Below are positions 10,640 to 23,438 of a stretch of DNA of 64,000 nt, one piece after another; positions within the stretch are counted from its first letter, which is position 1; every line of letters starts with the position of its first letter. This DNA comes from Symsagittifera roscoffensis (taxonomy: Eukaryota; Xenacoelomorpha; Acoela; Convolutidae). The stretch lies in contig NC_087064.1 of assembly GCF_963678635.1 (NCBI RefSeq), forward strand, positions 310,001 through 374,000, read 5' to 3'. The notes under the pieces are model-generated. The model searched no databases, was not told where the DNA came from, and saw only the letters and a list, made by a program, of their open reading frames with translations. The translations under genes and the position numbers were made by a program.

Positions 10640-12755
10640 TGATGGTTTCAATAACAGATGAATAAAATTTATTCTAAAAGAAAAAAAGACTTCCCTCATT
10701 TGGAGCTTTCCAAACGAACGAAGCCCAGGACACTGTCTTCTCAAGTGAGTGTGTCTTGCCTAAAACAATCACCAAGGCCTTCTTTTATATGTCCTGCCAT
10801 TAACCGAGCTGTCTTATTAAGTAGCTCAATGCAACCTCTGATCGAAAATATCTAGAGTCTAAGCAAAAGCTCTCCCACACTCGGACAGTTCCAAGTGCAC
10901 GAGAGTAGGGAACATTTTTCTCTTCTCATGTGAGTGTGTCTTGTCTAATAAACTCGCCGAGGTCTTTCTTTATGTGTTCCCGGAGGATTGCCCGAGCTTT
11001 CCTATTGAGTAGCTCAAGGCAACCACGCAGTCATATTAATAATCGAAAAAGCTGTTTGGGTACTTCTGATGAACATGATTTAGAATCCAAAATTGATCGC
11101 TAAACTCCGATCAACTGGGCTTTTTCATTCTTAATATACACACCTCGTGGGTACTCGATCTTCTATTTCAACCTTAAAGGGACATCTAAGATGCTTAAAT
11201 TATCCCGGAGGGTGTCTCCGGATTTTTACTAATGAGGGTTGTTAAGGGGATTAAGTCAACTCGGAGAGTTACTTCGAATGGTTATTAGAACATTGAGCTT
11301 ACTCCGGAGGGTGGTTAGCTTGGAGCGTTATTTAACAACTGAATTGCTTCGGAGGGTCCCTAATGTCACTAAGGAGGGTTAATAAGAGGCTTAATACGCT
11401 CCGGAGGGTTACTCGGAGGGTTCTCTTAGTTTTCCCAATCTTCAAGTTTCGCCAGCTAGTCGTCTCCAGCTAGTGTTAAAGTGAGTCAAAACAGGCCATT
11501 TTCACACTAGGGGTTTATTTGAACTATTTAGGAGGGTTCCGTGAAAAATTTCTCTTGAGGAGGGTCGTTAAGGGGCTTAACTGACTCTGGAGGATTGCTT
11601 CGGAGGGTTCTTCAAAAACCACGAAAACAAGTGTTTTCACCGCGGTAAAGCCTCCGATCGCGGCCTAATTTTCTTAAAACAATGTTGGTTGGCCCGATCA
11701 ATCTAACCAATAAAAATGTGATTTGTAAAAATTTCTGCTGCTCTGAGGGTTCCCTAAAACTTGGACCCTCCAAACTAATAAGTTCTAAAAACATTTTCTT
11801 CTCTGACGTTATCAACCCAAAAATGGTTGCGATTCAGAAAATTGATAACAAACTTCGACTTATGCAAACAAAGTTATTCCGATCGGTTTTGTTAGTCTTT
11901 GAGAAATCAACAAAAACGCGTATGCTAAATAGGCTCTTTTTCACTGCCTAAATAGGTTCTCAGAGACTTTGTTTCGCAATTCTTGCTGAAAGTGCTTAAA
12001 ATTATTTGAAACGAGCGCAGTAGTCCTGATCAAACCTGGAAAAATGCAGTAATAAAGCCCCAAAAAAAACGGAAATTCAGATCACATCTCGTCCGGAAAA
12101 AATATATAAACTGTCATTTTAAGTTTTTCACAGTTCTTGCCTTTTTCTTGGTCATACGCTATTTTATTTGGTTTTACAATTTCTCTTTAACTGTTTTTGG
12201 TCCCAGAGACTTAGGATAAGTGGGCTCATAACTTTCCCTCTAACCCTCTGATCCCGGAATTTTCGGTCTTAACTAAGTTAGGAAGCTAAATCGTACCAGG
12301 CGGAGAGTCGGTACCTTCCGCCCAAATTAATACAGGACAATAAGGCCCCTAACTCGGGCGGACGCCCGGAGCGGAGGGCTCGTCGCTGCCGATCATGATG
12401 AACTTGCCTTTAACAGTCCCACCCAGGAGAACCATAAAAACGTGTAAGAAACATTCGCTCAAACATTACACAGCGACGGAGCGTAGAATAAGCACATATT
12501 GACGACAGGCAGGAATTACCTTAATTATACTTGTTTTCACCGTCTAGACCTAGCCAGTTAGTTTTCTGACCCGCTTAGGGCTAAGTAAAAAGTTACCAAT
12601 TTTGAGCCATCAGTCAAACGACTTTTGATCAGCTTTTATTACATTCGAAGATAACCACATAGCTGGGTCTCGGATCCGCAGACTACGTGATTACCAGTAA
12701 AAATACGACTCGAAATCCAATTTTTCTATGTTTTTGTGACAGTTTCATACTAACG
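10640..12755 (-). repeat. G-rich dispersed repeat, copy 1 (inverted)
   Basis: The reverse complement of this segment matches 28585-30554 over its length with scattered substitutions and indels, and part of it matches 57055-57579. Landmarks shared by copies 1 and 2 include the paired leader-like boxes near 10680-10760 and 10920-10990, the segment around 12290-12420 rich in CGG, and the tract around 12600-12750. Between 11200 and 11800 the plus strand carries a dozen or so irregularly spaced GGAGGGT-type motifs. ORFs inside are short and not shared between copies, so I do not call genes. The type of repeat is unknown. Confidence 0.7.
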
Positions 12756-13430
12756 TGGCTAATACCTGGTTTCGTTCTCGGCGGAGGGTTCAACCGTGCC
12801 AATCAGGGGGAATGGCACATACTTTGGGATATTTACTTCACAAGAATACTTCATTTTCAATCTTGAACATTTAGTTTGAATTCAACCAATCACAATCGTA
12901 TTAAACATCACCCTATTGTAACACCATTCTCACTAGCCGATAGCCGACAAAACTTCAAATGAACCTGAAACTATATCTAAAAGGCCTTCAGGTCAAAAAT
13001 AAGCAACTCCTTTATATTTGTTTGACACCTTGAAAAACAAAATACAAAAATTACAACCCTCCCCTATCATTCAGTACACAAATCATTTTTTTGTCTCGAC
13101 TTACACCCCACATTTCTCAAAGAAAAATTTTGAATAAGCCTGAAGACAAAACCTGACATGATAATTCAGCCTTAATTCGAATCAACTTCACAGATTTCCT
13201 AACCAACCAATAAATAAAAGTAAAACTAGGAAGTTCATTCCTAAACCTCTAGATTTTCCCTCACCAAATTTTCACATATCCAACCGACATGTCAAAAATC
13301 AGTTAACAATCTGACCACACTCAATTTTCAAGTCGAAAAAAAAATTCCACGTAAAAAATCATTTCTCAAATAATTCTCTCTCGACCAGTTCAATATTTCA
13401 AATTAATCATTTCAAAACTTCTTTCAAATT
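12756..13430. other. AT-rich intergenic
   Basis: A-rich, C-containing, G-poor sequence with no recognisable gene. It shares the base skew of the decayed coding region that follows and may be its upstream part. Confidence 0.4.
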
Positions 13431-14580
13431 TTGCAATATTTTTTCAAATTTTTTGAAAAGTTTTTTATAGATACCTTAGAAGTAGCACTTATTCTTTTCA
13501 TAGTTTTTTGCAGCCTCTTTGTAGTTTTCTACACCCTCATAAAAGCCAACTTAAACTTCTCAAAAACCCTTGACCACCTCCTCAGGTACGAATTTTCAAC
13601 AACTATTCAAATGTTACGACATTTATTCAGTAAGAAAAACATCTTTCATTTTCTTGTAATTTTTCTCACCTTTCTAGTTTCCCTAAACTTGACAATTTGT
13701 AAATTCTGACAAAAGGAGTAATTAACTTTGCACTAGCAACAATTCTCGCAATCGATTTTATAGAAAAACACTATAGTCAACATAGATATAATTAATATGA
13801 AGAAAAACAATCGAAAAATTTCAAAAGTGCTAGTCAACCACCAACTCAACAATCCCCAACAACCAATACATCCTAGGACCCCTCAACCACACCGACAATC
13901 AGTCAAACAAGTCAATCACATTTTTCTACACGCATTTCATTTCAAGAAAGTCACTATACAATCCAAGAAAATCGCGCAGCACTATATGAACTTTTAGTAC
14001 AAGCAACCCGCTACACACGTTAAAGTAAGCCACAACAGGAACCAACGCAGAAATCGGATTTTCGCAACATTTAGAGTTCATTTTAATATACCTTCATCAC
14101 CATCTTCAGCCCCTTTAGATCTCTCTGATAATACAAACCTTAAAACCTTCTCATCATTACAAACTATTTTGCAACAAAATACACCGAATATTCTTTCGGA
14201 ATATTTAGGGTCAAACCAATTTCCGAACAAACTCGTGAAAACCCTTTTATTCGACCCACTTCAATACAACGTCTTCCACATTGGATTACACAAGCATTCA
14301 CTCAGGGAGAAACAAATTTAGTTAGGACCCTGTCGATATATCATCAGACATCTCCTTGTCACTACCAGAAACCCTATAACTACAATGAACCCCTTCAACA
14401 ACAAGTCAAACTCCAACCAATACATTTCCCCGACAAGTTTAGACGATCAATATTGGGATCTTTTAGCCACTAAAATACCTGGAGTACTATTAAACTGGGG
14501 TACATTCGTAACACACCCTCCCCTTTCAAATCAACACCTTGACGGTGATAGATTACATAATTGGGCACAAAGCCGATGAA
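13431..14580 (+). pseudogene. AT-rich decayed coding region, 5' part
   Basis: Plus-strand coding character with a strong A/C over G/T bias. The stretch 13431-13709 encodes two hydrophobic segments that could be membrane helices, but lacks an early ATG. ATG 13797 opens 67 codons. Around 14085-14310 and 14340-14580 two protein-like stretches lie in compatible frames, the second with several conserved-looking Trp, Gly and Asp residues. Stops and frame changes occur every 50-80 codons. I recognise no family. Confidence 0.4.
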
Positions 14581-16080
14581 AATATAGAAGCGACATCCAC
14601 AAAGAATATATCCAGTAACTCAATGCGAATCTGAACCGCAAGATATAGAACTGACAATATAGTAGCAACACTTTAATCACAAGCTCTAAATGCAACTCTA
14701 ACAGGTTATAAGTTCACAGCAAAACTTTCAGAAAAAAACGTACACCGTTCAGAAGTTTCAAATGGAAACGAAAATAGACTCGATCAAGAATCTTTTTATC
14801 ACAAAATTTTCTAAAGACTTTTGAATCTCAGCCCCTCAGATTGCAGAGACGAATTGAAACGATTGAAATTAACTACGAATAAAGGCAGAAATTGCAAATT
14901 AGTAAATTTTTAAGTCTTATCAGATTGTGCACATCAAGCAGAACTTGAATGATACGAAATTTATAAAACATTAGACGGTAAATACCTGTTCAAGGCACAC
15001 ACGGACGCTTAACTTGAAAATTACATGATAAAAATTGAATATCACACATTGGAATTATTAAAACTTCCAACTGTAAAGCTGACACAAAAAAATATATCAA
15101 GAAAAACGATGTCAACGAACGAATTCAACTGAAAAAAGAACAATTAACACGTGATTTAAAGGTTGATAAAATTCTCTATCAAGGAATCACTTAACTTGTA
15201 AAAGTGACGTTGAAAAAAGATGAAAAAGGAAGTTGCGATCCTACCACTCGAACCCAGGCAACCCTTGTTTGGTTCCCTGAAGACACATGTACAACATTTC
15301 TAGTAGCTAAATTCCAAACAAGAATGATTAATTTACACCATAAGTATTTCATTAAAACAATTTCTTTCGAAATAGTCAATCCTGGCAAAATAAGATCAAA
15401 CGTGATTTAAAACAATTAAAACGTGATTTGATACTATAATCTATCAAGGAATAACTTACTTTGTGAGAATGACAAAGGATGTTGCGATCCTACCACTCGA
15501 ACCCAGGCAACTATTGTTTGGTTCCCTGAAGACACTTGTACAACATTTCAAGTAGCTAAAATCCACCCAAGAATGATCAATTTCAACCGGAATTTTTTCA
15601 TTGAATTAGTTTCTTTTGAAAAAATCAATCCTGATAAAATAAGATCAAACCCACAGGACTATAAAAAAATTGACAGAATTGAAGACAAACTAACAAATTT
15701 ACCCTGAACTAGAAGTTGCTTAAGAATGCCCTAAACCACTTTTCGAAACACAATATTCAGAAGTTTTTGTCCAAAACGAAAAAATTTTCTACTTGAAACC
15801 AGGAAAAAAATTATTAACCCAATACACTCATATCAAAAACGTGAATTTAAAAAGTCCAATGTTCCGGTAGCGTTTTTTAAAAACGAAGGAAAAACTGGCC
15901 GAATACTTCGCCAGAAGTCAAACACGGAACATGTCTACAAGAACTTTTACTGATGTAAAATACATACTTTGGTGCCATCCGGTACCTTATACATATGCAT
16001 ATGAAGTTAGAGCACGCAATGTAGAACAACCACATACAACAAACTTCCTTTCTCAAAACAACCATCTTTTTAGCACACGA
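14581..16080 (+). pseudogene. AT-rich decayed coding region, middle part with an internal duplication
   Basis: Open stretches continue on the plus strand, including about 14890-15070 and 15204-15410. The 15204-15410 product is repeated from about 15450 to 15660 after an internal tandem duplication. The duplicated peptide contains C-D-P-T-T-R-T-Q-A-T, followed by V-W-F-P-E-D-T-C-T-T, and the second copy runs on further. Two conserved Cys suggest an extracellular or zinc-linked fold, but I cannot name it. A retroelement envelope-like ORF is one possibility, without direct proof. Confidence 0.4.
15120..15660 (+). repeat. Imperfect tandem duplication of about 250 bases
   Basis: Two copies, roughly 15150-15400 and 15400-15660, share long matches such as the tract beginning TTGCGATCCTACCACTCG at 15233 and again at 15480, a spacing of about 248 bases. 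Both copies begin with an ACGTGATTTAAA-like stretch. They differ by several substitutions and small indels, so the duplication is not recent. 248 is not a multiple of three, so it would have shifted the downstream frame. Confidence 0.75.
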
Positions 16081-17800
16081 TGAGCCGACAGATTGAATCC
16101 CTCAACCGTTTCCACTCCTAACCATCCAGCATCCAACACAATTCCACTCATATTTTCTTTTCTGACCTATTTTCTTCTCCCTTACCCACAGTTACTAACT
16201 CACCACGCATGGATTCCGCTGTTTCAAACCATTTCAAATACAGTTTTTGCTTTAAATACTTCCGATGCAGATACTCCCGGTGAATTCCAAGTTGCCGAAC
16301 CCAGTCCATTCACCTTTTCACAGCATTTTTTCCAGCCCCTCACTTCTCAAATTCCGAATGAACCCTCCCCAGCTCCATCTTCCTATACTGACGCCACTCC
16401 TACTCTCACCGATGTCCAGCGATTGACTTGACCCATCTAGCCCAATCACTGAAGAATTGGAGCATGAGCTACATATTTTCAGCGCATTGCAACAACAACT
16501 TCATACCACTAATATTTTAACTGTTCATCAGCTATCCCACTCCAATGAACATCTGAATCATCAGACCAATCACCTAACGAAATAGAAACAAGAGCCCACA
16601 GAGTCCTCAAATGTAAACATCCCAAAACACAATCCCAATTCCTCATCAGCCGCTACGACGACCTCGATTATTTTCCCTCCGTCCACAACTCACTAACACT
16701 AAAGAATTCTTAATATACAATTTACCGTTTTTCCCACAATACACTTTACTACAAGACCAATTACGATCACCAACTGAATTTCTTTAATGAACACAGCCTT
16801 TTTCACACTTTCATGGACCTCATACTACCTCTTTACTAATCCATTAGCCTTTCCGTTATACAACAACCCTGCCGATAGCGAGTTATGCCAATCCCTCTTA
16901 CACAAACTAAAAACCGCACTCCATGAGAAGTAATTCTCACCTATAGGACTAAATCAGACACTAAACAGATTCATAGCACCACGAGCCAACAGATTTTCTA
17001 TTAACCAATATGATCACGCAATCACACGCTACATGGAAGACACAGCTTTTGAAGGTGACCCTAACACTGGCCCTCAGTTAACTGAAATTTTTTTTATCAA
17101 ATCAGACTTTGTAATCAATAAAGATAGTACTAACAAAAAAATTGCCAAAATCACTTCAATAAACTCAACCATTTTGCAAAACTTTTCGTTTCCTTACACT
17201 CAAGAAACGTGATTTACACTGTTTGCATGAAACTATGTTATGCACAAAATTGACACATAAATGCTTTTATTACAAATTCATCCAACACCAATATACAACT
17301 ATTACAACATCACATTAACCACAACACAGACTTACATTCATTAACTCCAAATATACTTCACCATATTTCCTAAGTTTTACTTATTGCACAAAAACATTAA
17401 GCTCCACGACATCCTCCGAAATTACGGTCCCATCCGACAACTGTATATATTCTGCCCACTAACCAGATCTTTTGAGGTTGATGAATCCATACTAGAATAC
17501 ATACATAACACTAATTATAACCAAAATTTGTATAATCGAAACCTAAATTAATCGCTTGAATTCTCACTTGATGACAACGTACTTAATATCATCCAAGCGC
17601 TACAGCTTCTCTGGCCTTTGCTTCAAATCAAAATAATCATCCGAATGCTTGCGGAACTCATCACATCATCCGACACAAAACGCACTAACATCCTAATTGA
17701 ATTTTTGATGATGGCAACCTTTCGTAAGCATAATTGCGTATTTCAAATAACAAATAATTCAAAACACTCACGCTTTCTGACAAATGTTTTAACTTAATTT
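16081..17800 (+). pseudogene. AT-rich decayed coding region, 3' part
   Basis: A 113-codon open stretch ends at 16431; it has a hydrophobic segment near its start and then a Pro/Ser/Thr-rich tail. Further protein-like stretches follow at about 16600-16830 and 16790-17210, and less clearly to 17780, in alternating frames. Everything is on the plus strand and has the same A/C-rich base use as the parts from 13.4 kb on, so I treat it as one decayed unit of at least 4.3 kb. No polymerase, integrase or protease motif was found by eye. Confidence 0.35.
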
Positions 17801-20800
17801 TTTGAATTTCTTTGAGAATTCATCTAAAAAGAAACAAAACCCAAAAAAGATCGTAAATTTTTTTCAAGATCTTTTATAAATGTTATTTACCAAATCAGTA
17901 AATTATCAAAGCAGCAAATTTCAATATCACAGATATTTTTTGATTAGCTAGACAGTAAAATTGAATAAACAAAGCAGTAATTTCATAAAAGTGCAAATAA
18001 ACTAAAAGGAAATTAACCTTTTCAACGAGACGCTTTTTTGAATGATTTCATTTTTTTTTCAATTCACACACTCTTTCCACAAACTCGCAAACTCGCCCAC
18101 TAAAAATTGTTTATAAAATGAAATTGAAGTTTCAAATCTAACTGATAACAACTCGAACTTGTTTTCACACATTTCAAGTTTTCCTTTAACCAGGTTCGAA
18201 GGATTTATAAGCGATAGCTTAAGCTAACCAATACAGCTTACAAAGGCCGCAAAACCACAAAAAAAAGGCATGAATATGAAAGAAAATCCAACGGTACTCA
18301 AACCGGATTAAACTCAGATTAAAACTAGATAAACTAGTCATTTGAAACCCAAAAAAAAACATTTGTTTACTTTTGAGAAAAGGACACAACCAGAACAAAA
18401 AAGAGGTAAACACCTGATCAAAATGAAACAACAGTTTGAACACAAAAAGAAACTCTACCCAAAGAGAAAATAAGAGTTTACTCCTGGCCCCACCAACCAG
18501 AGGGACGTCATTAGTATGCACTTTAGCCTAACCCACCGCGCTACAACCACGCTTTGTGACCCACACTCTATTTTTGACGAGAGTTGCTCTAGGGTGAGCA
18601 ACTTTTTCAAAATAACCAAACTAAAAAAATGAAGTTTCTGCGAAAAAAACTAAAATAAATTATAACCAACAACTGACATTGTTAAAAAGATGTAAGCATA
18701 TAAAAGCAATATGATGTAAAATACTTCTTAGAGCCAAAGTAACGAGCAGCAAAAAAAAAACATGAAAACCCTGATTACATTTCAAGTCTGAAATTGCTAA
18801 TCTATTGGTTTCTTGCCATAGTCACTACCCTCAAAGGAGCTTAAGTATGAACTCAACATCGCAGCGAAGGAAAATCATTGAAACAGACCAATAGCCAAGT
18901 CGACGTTGATCTCACATACCGAAAGCTTGGCACTTCACACGAAAAAGTCAAACTTCATCTTGCTTTTAGTCTCGCTCTAAGCTTAACGAAACGAAATCAT
19001 CACACCATTGCATCGATCAGAAGTCCTGACACATTCACCCTATAAGACCCGCGGTCAAACGAGACCCACACTTGGAACACGACCAACTAGTATTCTTCTC
19101 TCTTCACAAACAACTACATGTTTTTTCTTTTCACGAAAACACTGCTCCAAGAAAACTACTTCACCCGTCTAACACTACAAAACAATTAAAAGATAAAAAC
19201 TCTCTTAACCCCGGATGGGTGGAACCAGTTCTAAACTAGTTTTTACAAATCAATCATATTTTTGATAAAAACATCTCTATAAAATGTTTCAAGCTAACAA
19301 TCATATTCCATCACTAACATTGACACTTATTTGTAAGTTTTGAAATTACTAGTAGTTCCAGCACCAAAACAATTTCAATTATTTTAGACTACAATTGTTC
19401 TTCTTCTGGATAAACTCCAAGAACTAGTTCGCAAGTACCAGTATACACTAGATATATTGAGACAAGGAGATATAAGAGTAAGATTAAGATTGGTATTAGA
19501 CTAAGCAGTTGCACGAATCTATCCGGCCGAAAATAAGATAGCGTGATGAACAGACGGTGTACCTTATCTGTAATTTTTCTATGAGTATCCTAACATTAGG
19601 ACATAACTCATATCATATCTTCTATAAATTTTGCAATAAATTTTCAAAAATCGTAATTTGTTTGTCGGAAATCGTAAATGATCTTATTAGAGAAAGTTTT
19701 CAAGATTTGCACAAAATTTAGCTATCGCATTTAGTTCTAGGGCAATTATACATGTTTTGGACGATGTGCATATAATGTTTGGAGTTTTCTGATTTAAAAA
19801 ATTGAACTTTTTAAAGATTTTTTGCTGTTTTTGATTAATTTTTAAAATGTCTTGAGTGAGTCCGATAAAGACTGGAGGTAAGTTGAGTTTGAACCGAGCT
19901 CTGTTTGAAAAATATTTTTGAAAGTCCAGCGCAGGTGCAAAACTACGATGCATATTCTATATTTTCTCGTGCTTAGCAGCTAATTTTTCATCAAGGTCGC
20001 GCAGAAATATTTACTTTTGCGCCTAATCCTAATTGATCCCGCAATAATGTTCAATAATGTAGCGTCAAAGTCTTTTATTCTAACAAAACATTGTTAAGAC
20101 CATGTTTGTGTGATTCTTGGTGCAATTTTTTGAAAAAGTTCATAAATTTTTTGTGCAATTTTAGGCGCAAATTTAATATTTATCTCTAAAAGGCCGTTTC
20201 ACAAATCATCTCAGAGCGTTAATATAATGAGTTTTGTCGATAGTATAGTCAAATTGACAGATTTCATTAAAACTTTCACTCAATCTGCAATGTTTGCATT
20301 TATCAGAAATTTGAATTGTTTTTTCTTAAATTTATTAACAACAAAGCGCTCAGAAATCATTAATTTGCCTGAAGAATAAAAAACCATGTGATCTCATATA
20401 TCCTGGAAATCTTAAAAATCATTTTTCAAAATTTCTTCTGAAATCTATACGCTTTTCAACGTTTGAGTTAGTCTTTTTGCTGAAACATTTCTTTGCTTTA
20501 TACAATTAATCAATCGAGGTTTTTGGAACTGTCAAAGCAAGGGTTTTAGATGAATGTTTTTTTTTGATAGTCAAAAATTGAAGTGTAGTCTCTGTGGTTA
20601 TTTCAAAAAGATAGTTTCCGACAGGCAGCCAGCTAGCTTTTTGTTGTTCTTCCAAAAACAGGGTTGTTATGCTCTGATTCTAATAAGACAACTGAAACCG
20701 AATGAAAACAGAAACACTTTATGGGAAAATTTCCAGTGCGGCACAATGAGTTTCATGCAATGAAAGCAAGCGAAATTTCATTTAATGAAAAAAGAAACAC

Positions 20801-22230
20801 CATGGAGATTTATTTAGTCCTAATAGCATGAAAACGTACAAGAAGGGCAATTTCGTTGAAACAGTTGAAAGTCTTTTGATGGTGCCAAACTTATACCAAC
20901 TTACCGCTCTTTAAAGTCCTCCTACTACGCCAAAGTTTGCATTCAAACCGTGGCTTTTTATTGCTCCGACATTCAAAGAAAGTGTTGGAAATTATAGGCT
21001 CGGTTTGTTTTCTTTTCTCCCGTCAAGCTTCGGCTTTTTAACTAGCTATTTTGGAGAAAATATTGTTGTCTTGAGAGCAACTGTGCAAAATTATTTAAAG
21101 TCATCATTTTTCGTGCAAAAATGGGGTTTCAAAGATTGTAATTTTATTTAAGTGTTTTTCATGTATTTTTTTTTCATCAGCCAAGAGTTATTGTTGCCTT
21201 GAGCTCGAATTTCAAAAGATATTAATCTGAGATATTTTTTCATTAAGTAATGAGGGATTAAAGATTGCCATTTTGGCCAATTTGGGATAATTAACTTAAG
21301 AAATATTTCGTGCTAAGGGCCCGTAAGCGGAGTTTTAATCCATCTGAGAAATTTTTCAAAAAAATTGAGGCATTATGTTTGGTCTATTTGAAAACGTTGC
21401 TGGATGCGATTTTTATGACTTTTCAAATTAAATTGCTTATGGGGAATGATTTTGAAAAAAAAATGAAATAAAAATTTGAAAATTTTTTTTTCGAGTTTCC
21501 CTTATTTTTTCAAAAAAACACTACTCTATAGTCCTAAAATTACATTAGGAACATTCAGGGCTTTGCCCTGATACGAGCAGTCTTGTATAATTTATGATCA
21601 AAAGCATATTTTTAAGCAGGTGTGACCGCAAAAAATGTTTGGAGATAGATGGTTTTTGAAGTTTTGAAGATTGTGGAAGGTTTGAACAATTATAATGATT
21701 TTTAGCACGACCACTTCTACTTGTACATTTACTAGTCTTAAGGGTAATTTATAAAGTTACATATTCATACTTTTCTTTTTTTGACTCTTCACAATAGAGT
21801 TTCGCTACAATCTATTTTGCCTTGACTTCTAAGCATTACTCAAGTTCAAAACTGATTAGTCAACCTGCATGCGTTGTTACGCAGCTCATGAAAAAATCAG
21901 TAATTGACTTTTGTGGAATGAACAAAATTAGTTTATCTGCAAAATGCGTTAAATCGCCGCGAATTTCTTTTTATTACATGCACGCTCGTGAGTGAGCTAA
22001 AGAGGTAGTTTGAAAACGTGTTTCAAACTGAGAAAGCTTCTATTTTAGCTTGTGAAAAACAAGCAAAAACAAGCATGAACACATAAATTTGCAAAGCCTT
22101 TTTGCAACTGTTTTTTAATGCATTCGCAAAATTTTTTCACTCCACTCGCGCCTGAAGAATAATTCCCTGGTGCGTGAAAAAACAATTGCGAAACTACTTT
22201 TTCATGCATCACTGACTTCTATGCTAAACT
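17801..22230. other. AT-rich DNA without a supported gene
   Basis: The stretch is about 4.4 kb of AT-rich sequence with many A and T homopolymers. The longest ORFs (about 100 codons on the minus strand at 18219-18521, 88 at 19687-19953) have low-complexity Phe/Lys/Leu content and no protein-like pattern, so I leave them out. A weak tRNA-like A box is noted near 18500. The last few hundred bases before 22230 presumably hold the promoter of the CAP-like gene, but I see no TATA box placed convincingly. Confidence 0.5.
18481..18560 (-). other. Possible tRNA-derived relic (A-box only)
   Basis: On the minus strand TAGCGCGGTGGG fits a Pol III A box with one mismatch, and TAGC / GCTA around it could form a D-arm-like stem. 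A matching B box is not clear. It may be the head of an old tRNA-derived SINE or chance. Confidence 0.2.
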
Positions 22231-22295
22231 GATCACACTTGAATTGCAATTTAGTTGTTCAAATATCACTTGAACTGTTAAAAAAAGAAACAAAC

Positions 22296-22575
22296 ATGAA
22301 CAATCAGCGTGCTTTCTGGCTAAACATCCTGTTTTATGTGCTTAGCTCGGGCTTGTCTTCCAGAAATGCGTCATCAACACACAGGGAAGAGTCGCATGTG
22401 TTAGACAAGCCAGTGATCGACTGTTCGAATCAAATGGCGACAGCCCTCAATAATATCAGACCGTACAACAGGGAGTTTTTTGAGACGGCCACACCTTCTT
22501 CTCGAGTCCGACAATTTTATATGAGGAATATCAACCGTTTGGTTGACAACAAAGCATGCACGCGCTACAACTCTA
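22296..22575 (+). CDS. CAP-like gene, 5' part (signal peptide and start of domain 1)
   Basis: I prefer the ATG at 22296 to the upstream in-frame TTG at 22239, because it has A at -3 and is followed directly by a signal peptide of about 25 residues with a hydrophobic core. About 65 residues of domain 1 follow, including a helix-like segment that parallels the first helix of domain 2. Without splicing, reading runs 44 bases into the inserted element and ends at TGA 22617-22619, giving a protein of about 107 residues. The start codon is changed in all three relic copies elsewhere in the window. Confidence 0.6.
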
Positions 22576-23436
22576 CCCGGGATGACCGAAACTTCTTATC
22601 ATACAAATTCCATATATGAGAAACTGCTTGTCATACAATTTCATACGTACAGAACATTGTATGAAATCTCTATGATAAACATTTTTCCATAAATGAAAAT
22701 TGTATGATAGATGTTTTTCCATAAACCAAAAAATTTGATTTTTTCTTTCTAAATTCAATTTCTGAAGAATTTTCGGTTGTGTTTGCAGCCGAACACAATT
22801 GACAAAGACCTTGGTGACTCAAAGCACCACAGATTGGACGGTCTTTGCAATTACAATGTATAGAAAACGACCTGGATTGGTTGTTTTTCAAAATTGATAT
22901 AGCAAAAGTAACAAACTTTTAATTTTTGGCAAATTTTTTTAATGGTGATTATTTTTGAATTTTCAAATTATCAGACATTGATCAAGGCATACATAAACAC
23001 CCCATACAAAGGAAATAGGAATTTTCAGCGTTTTTGAAGAAAAAAAAATTAAGTCAAAAGAAAATAAAAGCCAATATTATCGTATCCAGGACTACGTTAT
23101 GCACACAAAAAATTAAATTTTGAAAAAAAAAAAAAAAATTTTTGGGCCAAATTTTCAAAAATTTTCAAAAATTTTTTGTGTCGCCATCAAAAAAATGCCA
23201 GTCATACAATTTCCATATATGGGAATTGTATGATAAGCATTTTTTTCAAAAAATGAAAACCTCGGTTTTTTCTACCAGACTGTTTTATTAGAATCAAACA
23301 GCCACAGAAATAAGTTTATATCTTTTTTCAACCATTTTTAGAAATTGTATGAAAATTGTATGACAAGCATTTTTCCTCACACTTGATGTATGGAATTGTA
23401 TGATACTCATTTTCGGTGTATGGAGGTCAACCCGGG
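22576..23436. mobile_element. TIR element (MITE-like), 861 bp, TA target duplication
   Basis: The left end reads CCCGGGATGACC and the right end, on the other strand, CCCGGGTTGACC, so the ends are inverted repeats. They are flanked by TA at 22574-22575 and 23437-23438. Further in, both ends carry ATCATACAA(A)TTCCATA in inverted orientation, and related CATACAATT / AATTGTATG motifs recur inside (about 22630-22710 and 23205-23235). There is no transposase ORF. TA duplication and short TIRs are typical of non-autonomous Tc1/mariner-type elements. No GT...AG pair at the ends would remove it as an intron. Confidence 0.8.
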
Positions 23437-23438
23437 TA

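Noticed and set aside
18219-20763. ORFs of 69-100 codons in AT-rich DNA
   Set aside because: They are Phe/Lys/Leu low-complexity, not repeated in any related copy, and expected by chance in such composition.
22576-23436. The insertion as a spliced intron of the CAP-like gene
   Set aside because: The ends do not offer GT...AG in a position that keeps frame. The only GTAAAT lies at the right border, where an acceptor would be needed. The TA flanks and inverted ends fit an insertion better.
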